NCBI GenBank assembly: GCA_022827165.1
Contig: JAJDTN010000036.1
Span: 1-5,875 of the forward strand
Direction of reading: 5' to 3'
Source of the DNA: Candidatus Latescibacterota bacterium
Lineage (GTDB): Bacteria; Latescibacterota; UBA2968; UBA8231
Length of the DNA: 5,875 nucleotides
Each line of letters starts with the position of its first letter. The stretch's first letter is position 1. The notes beneath the pieces were generated by a model, which saw only the letters and a list, made by a program, of their open reading frames with translations, was not told where the DNA came from and ran no database searches. Of this stretch, positions 1-4,648 are shown piece by piece. Position numbers and translations under genes: made by a program.

Positions 1-78
1 GAGCCGCATGGGCGGCTCGAAGTACCAGAGATACGAGTGCCGCGCGTCGTTGTGGTAGATCGTCCTGCGCTGTCTCAT
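1..78 (-). CDS. Unrecognised protein, N-terminal 26 codons (runs off the left edge)
   Basis: An ATG at 78-76 opens a frame that stays open to the window edge. It is preceded by a clean AGGAG Shine-Dalgarno sequence with a 7-nt spacer, one of the best ribosome binding sites here, so this is very likely a real gene start. The peptide begins MRQRRTIYHNDARHSYLWYF and continues with an EPPM motif. It has no signal peptide or membrane segment. The gene lies 21 bp downstream of the ATPase stop on the same strand, so co-transcription is plausible. I cannot assign a function. From memory, openings of the type 'YxNDARHxYL..FEPPM' occur in uncharacterised proteins of Poribacteria/Latescibacteria-type genomes, but this is not checked. 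The coding call is fairly sure; the function is unknown. Confidence 0.72.
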   Translation of the reverse strand, partial: MRQRRTIYHNDARHSYLWYFEPPMRL

Positions 79-85
79 GCAGCTT

Positions 86-90
86 CTCCT
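86..90 (-). promoter_or_regulatory. Ribosome binding site of the left-edge partial gene
   Basis: The minus strand reads AGGAG here, 7 nt before the ATG at 78-76, which is near-ideal Shine-Dalgarno spacing. It is the main evidence that the short open frame leaving the window is a real gene. It lies between the ATPase stop codon (102-100) and the next start. Confidence 0.75.
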
Positions 91-99
91 GTTCGTGGC

Positions 100-1263
100 T
101 CAATCGATGATGGCGTCGGACCAGAGTCTCTCGAAGAACCGCTCCCAGGGCAGGATCCAGATCCCGTCGCTGGCGCGCCTGGCCTTGCGCTCGTTGCACA
201 CGACGATGGCGTGACGCGGACGATGCTCGTCCACGTAAGCCCGGATGCTCCTCAGGTCCGCCGGCCGCGGACTGGCGCTGCCCTTGACCTCGATGGCGAT
301 CTCGCCGCCGCGGCCGAGGACGAAGTCGCATTCGAGACCCGACTTGGTCCGCCAGAACCGCAGCGGGAAGTCGCGTTCACGGTAGCTGCGGTAGGCGAGC
401 AGTTCCATGAGCACCAGATGCTCGAGGGCGCGGCCGAACTCTGGTCCCGCCGGGCGTTCGATCCGGCGGCCCGTCAGGTGCCCGGCCACGCCGACGTCGA
501 AGAGATAGAACTTGGGCGCCCGGGTGATGACCTGGCGCGAGCCCCGACGGCTGAAGGGCTCCACCAGGGTGCCTAGGAGCGTGTCCACCAGAATCTGGAA
601 GTACTCCCGCACCGTCTTGGAATCGACGCCGCAGTCCCTGGCGATATTGCTGTAGTTCAGTAGCTCCCCGTGGCTGAAGGAGAGGGCGTCGAAGAACCGG
701 GAGAAGGCAGCGGTGTTGCGGGCCAGCCCTTCGTCGAAGACCTCCTCCTTCAGATAGTCGTCCACGTAGCCGGCGAGGGCCCGGCGGTACCGGGGGCTGT
801 CGTAGTGCTGCGGAACCAGGCCGCGGTTGAGGGCCCGCAGCAGATCGAATCCGGGGACCTCCGGCCAGGCCAGAGGGTGGAGCCCGAAGCGCCAGGCCCG
901 TCCCCCGAGCAGGTTCGAGCGCCCCCGCTTCAGCTTGCGGGCGCTGGAGCCGCACAGCACAAAGCCGAAGCCCTCGCTCTCGATGAGCCGGTGGACCTCG
1001 TCGAGGAGGGCCGGCACCTTCTGCACCTCGTCGATGATGACGGGGCCGGCGAGGGCCGCTCCACCGAGGGCCCGCAAACGGTCGGCCAGCACCCACGGGG
1101 CGCGGGTGAACTCCAGCAGCTGGCGCGTGTCCAGGAGATCGAAACGCGGGGCCTCCGGAAACCGCTGGCGAAGCAGCGTCGACTTGCCGGTCTTGCGGGG
1201 CCCCCACAGAAAGGCCGACTGCCCCCGGGGGAGGTCCAGACGGAGCTGGCGGATGTAGGGCAC
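100..1263 (-). CDS. AAA-family ATPase with C-terminal DUF4143 domain
   Basis: This 387-residue protein has the AAA_14/DUF4143 architecture and a normal family length. The Walker A loop is GPRKTGKST (residues 21-29), the Walker B strand is VIIDEVQ (75-81), and a GSS sensor-like segment lies at 105-107. A helical, winged-helix-like stretch follows at about 195-235. The C-terminal half carries the DUF4143 pattern: ALEHLV (279-284), then GLECDFVL (309-316) and EVKG (325-328), which together resemble a PD-(D/E)XK nuclease-like core. It is a predicted cytoplasmic ATP-binding protein. Family members are common in accessory DNA and their function is poorly defined; the nuclease-like fold may be non-catalytic. 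The start is GTG at 1263; an in-frame TGA at 1289-1287 limits extension, and no good Shine-Dalgarno sequence is visible. A 211-bp gap with an operator-like palindrome precedes it. The family call is secure; the role is unknown. Confidence 0.92.
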   Translation of the reverse strand: MPYIRQLRLDLPRGQSAFLWGPRKTGKSTLLRQRFPEAPRFDLLDTRQLLEFTRAPWVLADRLRALGGAALAGPVIIDEVQKVPALLDEVHRLIESEGFGFVLCGSSARKLKRGRSNLLGGRAWRFGLHPLAWPEVPGFDLLRALNRGLVPQHYDSPRYRRALAGYVDDYLKEEVFDEGLARNTAAFSRFFDALSFSHGELLNYSNIARDCGVDSKTVREYFQILVDTLLGTLVEPFSRRGSRQVITRAPKFYLFDVGVAGHLTGRRIERPAGPEFGRALEHLVLMELLAYRSYRERDFPLRFWRTKSGLECDFVLGRGGEIAIEVKGSASPRPADLRSIRAYVDEHRPRHAIVVCNERKARRASDGIWILPWERFFERLWSDAIID

Positions 1264-1474
1264 AGGGAGGATTCTATTCCGGGTAGGTCAGACCAAATCG
1301 GAATATAGTCCGAACTGGTCCGAGCGCCAGGGGCCCGGCGCTGTGGCCATCGCCACAACCACCTGCGCGGTAAGTGCCGCGGTGGCTGCCCGGGTCCGTC
1401 GACACCGCCTCACCGGGCCGTCTGCCCACGTGGGTGACCGAGGGCCGAGTCCCCGGCGGCCAGGGCCCGTCCCT
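1264..1474. other. Intergenic region between the acetyltransferase and the ATPase
   Basis: This is the largest gap in the window. Next to the ATPase it holds an AT-rich palindrome (1291-1320). Further upstream on the minus strand are short inverted repeats: gcgcc/ggcgc (1324-1328 with 1337-1341), tgtggc/gccaca with a 4-nt loop (1342-1347 with 1352-1357), the perfect palindrome CCCACGTGGG (1425-1434), and ggccg/cggcc just after the acetyltransferase stop (1443-1447 with 1457-1461). None is followed by a T run, so none is a convincing intrinsic terminator. I see no convincing small gene here. Confidence 0.6.
1291..1320. promoter_or_regulatory. 30-bp palindrome, candidate operator and promoter of the ATPase gene
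   Basis: The 30 bases are symmetric about 1305/1306 with 12 of 15 base pairs matching. GACCA (1291-1295) pairs with TGGTC (1316-1320), TCGGA (1298-1302) pairs with TCCGA (1309-1313), and TATA lies at the centre. The mismatched pairs are 1296/1315, 1297/1314 and 1303/1308. The centre is AT-rich, unlike the surroundings. On the minus strand it supplies TATATT (1307-1302), a fair -10 box that would start transcription about 30 nt before the ATPase GTG; the matching -35 region (CTGGCG at 17-bp spacing) is weak. The size and symmetry suit a dimeric helix-turn-helix or Rrf2-type repressor. The symmetry is seen directly; the operator function is inferred. Confidence 0.5.
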
Positions 1475-1984
1475 TCACGCAAGGGTCCGCTTCATCACCA
1501 GTTCCTCCCCTTCTTCCTCGCCCGTATGCTCGAAGCCCAGCTTGCGGTAGAAGCCCTCCGGACTGCCAGCCCCGGGAACATGGCTGAGGGTGAGTTCCTT
1601 CGCGTTCGGTTGTCCCTTCACGTGCTCGATCAGGAGCTTCATGGCGCGGCGTCCGTAGCCCTTCCCCTGATGCCGGGCATCGATCATGAAGCGCCACAGG
1701 TAGTACTCCCCGTGCTCCGGGTTGACGGACATCATCAGGAATCCGACGGGTGTCTCCCCCGCGTGGATGGCGCGCAACCATGCCTCGGGGGAGAAGTGGG
1801 CCTGGGCGATGGAGACCGCATTCGAAGCGACGAACCGCCTCTGCCCCCTGGTCACCCGAAGCTCCAGAATGGACATGAGGGTTTCCGCCGTGATCTCACG
1901 CAGGCTGACCGTTGCCCCGGCGCCAGGTGGTGCCTTTGAACGGAGCGGCTTCACTTGACGAGGAGGAGCGGCGAACCTGCCCAC
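1475..1984 (-). CDS. GNAT-family N-acetyltransferase, spermine/spermidine acetyltransferase (BltD)-like
   Basis: The product is a predicted cytoplasmic acetyl-CoA-dependent acetyltransferase. Using the longest frame (169 residues), the acetyl-CoA-binding motif A is RHQGKGYG (104-111, pattern Q-x-x-G-x-G) after the strand YYLWRFMID (94-102). A C-terminal FYRKLGF (145-151) supplies the usual GNAT tyrosine (Y146), followed by a closing strand ELVMKRTL. The VSLREI opening (26-31), the QRRFVASNAVS block (48-58) and this C-terminus recall diamine/polyamine acetyltransferases such as Bacillus BltD; the substrate is inferred. The start is uncertain. GTG codons at 1984 and 1954 both lack a ribosome binding site, the first 24 codons use many A/T-ending codons unlike the rest, and the expected family start position is occupied by ACG (1912-1910). 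The gene follows the oxidoreductase by about 39 bp on the same strand, so it may be co-transcribed. Confidence 0.88.
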   Translation of the reverse strand: MGRFAAPPRQVKPLRSKAPPGAGATVSLREITAETLMSILELRVTRGQRRFVASNAVSIAQAHFSPEAWLRAIHAGETPVGFLMMSVNPEHGEYYLWRFMIDARHQGKGYGRRAMKLLIEHVKGQPNAKELTLSHVPGAGSPEGFYRKLGFEHTGEEEGEELVMKRTLA

Positions 1985-1998
1985 CGGCGGCGGTCGGC

Positions 1999-2033
1999 GG
2001 CCCTCGGCTTGTCGAGCATCGACTCAGGGGCCC
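1999..2033. other. Imperfect hairpin just after the oxidoreductase stop
   Basis: Directly beyond the oxidoreductase TGA, GTCGA (2011-2015) and TCGAC (2019-2023) form a perfect 5-bp inverted repeat with a 3-nt loop. Outer arms ggccct (1999-2004) and aggggcc (2027-2033) can extend it with a bulge. There is no T run, so it is not a standard intrinsic terminator. It could stabilise the 3' end of the mRNA or be chance in GC-rich DNA. Confidence 0.25.
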
Positions 2034-3076
2034 TGACCGGCCAGCTTGCCCAGGGTCGCGTGCAGCAACTCGGCGTTGGCCATCGCGTCCTCGCCAGTGC
2101 AGCGGGGCTGCTCCCCGGTGCGGACGCAGCGCAGGAAGTGCTCGGCCTGGGCGCGGAAACACCAGGGCCCGGCCACCAGGGGCCGCTCGATCACCGGCGA
2201 CGGTCCGGCGCCGCGCAGCAGCTCCACCCGGGCGTGCTCGTCGCGGCGGAAGTTGGACGAGGGCCGGATCGTCAGGCGCCCCTTCTCGAAGTAGACGACC
2301 ATGCTCTCGTCGCGGGGGCCCACCACCGACCGGCTGCCGGTGTGCACGCTCTTGTAGCCGCCGTGGTCGTAGATGAACATGCGGCTCCCGGTCTCCGGGT
2401 CCATGTCGGCGAAGAGGATCTCGCGGACCGGATCGAGGAGGTGGATCAGCATGTCGCTCAGGTGGGTGTCGAAGAAGTTGGTGCTCCACGACAGCTGGTG
2501 GACCTCGGCGGGAAGGCCGTCGTCGGGGCCGGTCGGCACGGGCGGCTTCTCCTCCGCCGTCGTCACCGGTTCGCTGGAGCCGAACTCGTGGCCCGATCCC
2601 CCGCCGCCGTGAATGTGCAGTCTCACCTGAACGACCCGGCCCAGCTCCCCGGAGGCGCGCACCTCGGCCAGCAGCTCGCGGGCCTTGTCGATGCCGGGGT
2701 CGTAGCGGCGCATGTAGCCCACCATCAGCAGGCGGCCGGTCTCTGCCGCGGCGTCGACGAGCCGGCGCGCCTCGGGCAGCCGGTCCGACAGGGGCTTCTC
2801 GGTGAAGACGTGCTTGCCGGCGCGCAGCAGGTCGATCCCGACCGGCGCGTGCAGCGGCTCGCGCAGGATCATGACCACCGCCTCGATGTCGGGATCGTCG
2901 CACAGCACGCGGTGATCGCCGGCGACCTTGGCTATGCCGTACCGCGAGGCCAGCTCGGAGGCCAGCTCCACCCGCCGGTCCACCAAGGTGGTGATCTCGC
3001 ACTGCCCGGAGGCGGCGAACCAGGGCAGGTGCACGGTCTGCGCCGCCCGGCCGCAACCGATGAATCCGATCTTCAT
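2024..3076 (-). CDS. GFO/IDH/MocA-family NAD(P)-dependent oxidoreductase
   Basis: This 350-residue protein has normal family length and is probably a cytoplasmic sugar, inositol or sugar-acid dehydrogenase. The N-terminal Rossmann fold starts MKIGFIGCGRAA (nucleotide-binding G7, G9, A12). D33 at the end of the second strand (LVDRR) suggests a preference for NAD. The family's EKP motif is at 93-95 (FTEKPL) with the catalytic-type lysine K94 present. The C-terminal substrate domain includes a glycine-rich loop (157-162) and the segment DTHLSDMLIHLLD (203-215), matching the usual D-x3-H-x2-D pattern. A longer frame to 3166 exists, but its extra residues lie before the Rossmann fold and overlap the HAD gene. 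The ATG at 3076 overlaps the HAD stop as ATGA, which indicates translational coupling; there is no strong Shine-Dalgarno sequence. The family is sure; the substrate is unknown. Confidence 0.95.
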   Translation of the reverse strand: MKIGFIGCGRAAQTVHLPWFAASGQCEITTLVDRRVELASELASRYGIAKVAGDHRVLCDDPDIEAVVMILREPLHAPVGIDLLRAGKHVFTEKPLSDRLPEARRLVDAAAETGRLLMVGYMRRYDPGIDKARELLAEVRASGELGRVVQVRLHIHGGGGSGHEFGSSEPVTTAEEKPPVPTGPDDGLPAEVHQLSWSTNFFDTHLSDMLIHLLDPVREILFADMDPETGSRMFIYDHGGYKSVHTGSRSVVGPRDESMVVYFEKGRLTIRPSSNFRRDEHARVELLRGAGPSPVIERPLVAGPWCFRAQAEHFLRCVRTGEQPRCTGEDAMANAELLHATLGKLAGQGP

Positions 3077-3762
3077 TCGAGCAGGGCCGGCAGGTCCTCG
3101 ATCCTCCGGCACCGGGGAAAGGCGTCTGATGTCCGGGCCGCCTTGCCCACCCAGTTCCAGGGCCACCTCTCGATGAACCAGGTGGCCCAGATCGCCGTCA
3201 GGCCCGCCTCGTTGGCGCCGCGCAGTTCGTCGCTGCCGCCGTCTCCCGCGAAGGCCGCGGAACCGGCGTCGACGCCCAACCTGTCACAGGCTACGCGATA
3301 GATGGCCGGATTCGGCTTGATCAACCCCTCCACACAGGAGAAGACCGGTTCCTCGACCAGGGCCGAGAGCTCGCAGGAGTCCCAGGCGGCGGTCTCGTCA
3401 TGGGAGCAGTTCGAGATCATCCCGACGCGGTATCCCTCCGCCTTCAGGGCCCGCAGCGTATCGACGACCGCCGGGTCCAGCCGCTCGAAGGGCCGCGCCT
3501 TGGCGGCCGCTCGCTCCGCTTGCATCGAGGCGATCTCCTCCTCGGGCGGGTCGATTCGGCAAGCGCGGCAGATGTCCCTCAGCACGTCGCCGTAGAGGGG
3601 CAGCCTGCCGGACATGCGCGCCCCGTAGCGGGCCGCCCACTCGCGGTTGAATTCCTCCCGCGGCAATCCGAGCCGCTCGCCCGGCGTCGGCGCCGGGACA
3701 TGCCACTCCGGGTGGTTCTCGGTGACAAGGGTCTCGTAGAGATCGAACAGGACGGCCTTCAT
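3073..3762 (-). CDS. HAD-superfamily hydrolase (HAD-IA-like)
   Basis: This 229-residue protein has all four HAD motifs. Motif I is FDLYETL (6-12) with nucleophile D7, motif II is ISN (116-118) with S117, motif III is K149 in GLIKPNP (146-152), and motif IV is GDGGSDE (173-179) with D174 and D178. A helical cap lies between motifs I and II (about 15-95). The usual second aspartate of motif I is tyrosine (Y9), as in 2-haloacid dehalogenases, yet motif IV looks phosphatase-like, so either chemistry is possible. The start at 3762 puts motif I at the very N-terminus as the family requires; a longer frame to 3813 adds only unrelated residues. A weak GGTGG lies upstream. The stop overlaps the oxidoreductase ATG, so the two are probably co-translated and may act on the same carbohydrate-type pathway (inference). 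It diverges from the MNT gene across 29 bp. Confidence 0.92.
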   Translation of the reverse strand: MKAVLFDLYETLVTENHPEWHVPAPTPGERLGLPREEFNREWAARYGARMSGRLPLYGDVLRDICRACRIDPPEEEIASMQAERAAAKARPFERLDPAVVDTLRALKAEGYRVGMISNCSHDETAAWDSCELSALVEEPVFSCVEGLIKPNPAIYRVACDRLGVDAGSAAFAGDGGSDELRGANEAGLTAIWATWFIERWPWNWVGKAARTSDAFPRCRRIEDLPALLE

Positions 3763-3777
3763 AAATACCACCGGATA

Positions 3778-3782
3778 GGGAG
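3778..3782 (+). promoter_or_regulatory. Probable ribosome binding site of the MNT antitoxin gene
   Basis: GGGAG lies 9 nt before GTG 3792 and 12 nt before ATG 3795. The spacing favours the GTG as the start. The site sits inside the 29-bp gap between the divergent HAD and MNT genes, so promoters for both directions must lie in or overlap neighbouring coding DNA. Confidence 0.45.
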
Positions 3783-3791
3783 AAACCCAAG

Positions 3792-4235
3792 GTGATGCGG
3801 CCTGAGCACACAAATGAGAGACCCGCCGGGAAGGCCCTGGATGCGTTCTTCCACCGGGAGCGCCCTCCCGGAGTGGCGTCGGTCTATCTCTACGGAAGCG
3901 CGGCCCGGGGGCAGGAGCATTCGCAGAGCGACGTCGACGTGGCCGTGCTTCTGGACCGCGCCTGCTACCCCTCCCGGGAGCAGCGGGCCGACGAGCGGTT
4001 GCGGCTCACCGCCGAGCTGATCCACGCGCTCGCGAGAAACGACGTGGACCTCGTCGTTCTCAACGATGTCCCGCCGGGCCTCGGACGCCATGCGATCACC
4101 GCGGGCGTCCGCGTGTACGTGGCCGACCACGAGGCCGATCACGCCTTCTGCCGCGACGTGCAGCTGCGCGCCGCCGACCTTGATCCGTTCCTGCGACGAA
4201 TGCGGGAGATCAAGCTCAAGGCTCTTTCCACGTGA
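3792..4235 (+). CDS. mntA: MNT-domain nucleotidyltransferase, antitoxin of a HEPN/MNT (type VII) toxin-antitoxin pair
   Basis: This 147-residue minimal nucleotidyltransferase has an exact GSx10DxD active site: G35-S36 followed ten residues later by D47-V-D49, in the context YLYGSAARGQ...SDVDVAVLL. D86 in VDLVVL is the likely third metal-binding carboxylate. In characterised MntA-HepT pairs this enzyme uses ATP to AMPylate a tyrosine of the HEPN toxin and so inactivates it. All residues needed for that are present, so it is probably active. The start is GTG 3792 (ATG 3795 is the alternative), chosen for the upstream GGGAG. The 3' end overlaps the HEPN gene by four bases (GTGA), which couples their translation and is the usual arrangement. 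A C-terminal helical tail of about 30 residues follows the core. The symbol follows the family name, not a specific ortholog. Confidence 0.93.
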   Translation: MMRPEHTNERPAGKALDAFFHRERPPGVASVYLYGSAARGQEHSQSDVDVAVLLDRACYPSREQRADERLRLTAELIHALARNDVDLVVLNDVPPGLGRHAITAGVRVYVADHEADHAFCRDVQLRAADLDPFLRRMREIKLKALST

Positions 4236-4648
4236 CCTACCTCGTGGAACGGCTCGCCGAGCTGCGGAGACACCTCGATCACCTGAGGGTGCTGGGACCG
4301 AGGGTTGACGGACCCGAATCCCTGCAGCGGGACCTGAGCCTGCACAACGATGTCCTGTTCTCCCTGCTGATCATGGCGCAACGCGTCATCGACATCTCGG
4401 GAGAACTGGCCGCCCGCCGCCGGCAGCGCTTCGAAGACTACACGGAGGCCGTGAGGAGTCTGTCGGCGTACGAGGAGTTTTCGCCGGACCTAGTGGACCG
4501 GCTCTCCCTCCTGCCGGGGTTCCGCGACGTCCTGATCCACGAGTACGTGGCCCTCGACTACGAGCAGGTGGTCCGGGCGATCCGCGATCTCGAGCCCGTC
4601 GCGGAGTTCGTCCGCCGCGCGCCGGCCCTCGAGCAGGACCAGGGTTAG
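4232..4648 (+). CDS. hepT: HEPN-domain RNase toxin (HepT-like, DUF86) of the HEPN/MNT pair
   Basis: This 138-residue, mostly alpha-helical HEPN protein carries the RX4HXY signature as RDVLIHEY (R98, H103, Y105). In HepT toxins R and H form the RNase site, and the tyrosine is the residue AMPylated by the partner MNT protein. The helix around residues 36-59 (LHNDVLFSLLIMAQRVIDIS) and the spacing to the motif are typical of DUF86. It is a predicted cytoplasmic ribonuclease toxin, neutralised by the upstream gene product. The start is GTG 4232, overlapping the antitoxin TGA; a weak AAGG lies 10 nt upstream, so translation probably depends on the antitoxin gene. The stop TAG (4646-4648) interleaves with the stop of the convergent citrate synthase. 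The complete motif argues for a live rather than a decayed toxin. The symbol follows the family name. Confidence 0.93.
   Translation: MTYLVERLAELRRHLDHLRVLGPRVDGPESLQRDLSLHNDVLFSLLIMAQRVIDISGELAARRRQRFEDYTEAVRSLSAYEEFSPDLVDRLSLLPGFRDVLIHEYVALDYEQVVRAIRDLEPVAEFVRRAPALEQDQG

Noticed and set aside
770..1057. Repeated 12-mer gccggcgagggc inside the ATPase gene (770-781 and 1046-1057)
   Set aside because: Both copies lie in coding sequence at unrelated protein positions. This fits high-GC codon bias rather than a functional repeat.
1342..1357. Hairpin tgtggc/gccaca as an intrinsic terminator
   Set aside because: The stem is only 6 bp and no T run follows on either strand. It may be chance in GC-rich DNA.
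1425..1434. Perfect 10-bp palindrome CCCACGTGGG as an operator
   Set aside because: It is too short to be significant alone in GC-rich sequence and lies far from the ATPase start, nearer the 3' end of the acetyltransferase.
1288..1482. 64-residue minus-strand frame across the intergenic gap
   Set aside because: It starts inside the acetyltransferase gene, has no ribosome binding site or domain, and runs through the palindrome. It is more likely non-coding.
1896..3056. Long minus-strand frame shifted relative to the oxidoreductase
   Set aside because: It is arginine-, proline- and glycine-rich without any domain, and overlaps the in-frame Rossmann protein entirely.
3077..3166. N-terminal 30-residue extension of the oxidoreductase
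   Set aside because: The Rossmann strand MKIGFIG begins at the ATG at 3076, which overlaps the HAD stop as ATGA. The extra residues lie inside the HAD gene and have no family counterpart.
1955..3301. Very long plus-strand open frame opposite the oxidoreductase and part of the HAD gene
   Set aside because: It is antisense to two genes with clear family motifs. Its translation is low-complexity and rich in G, A, H, R and V, as expected for the opposite strand of GC-rich coding DNA.
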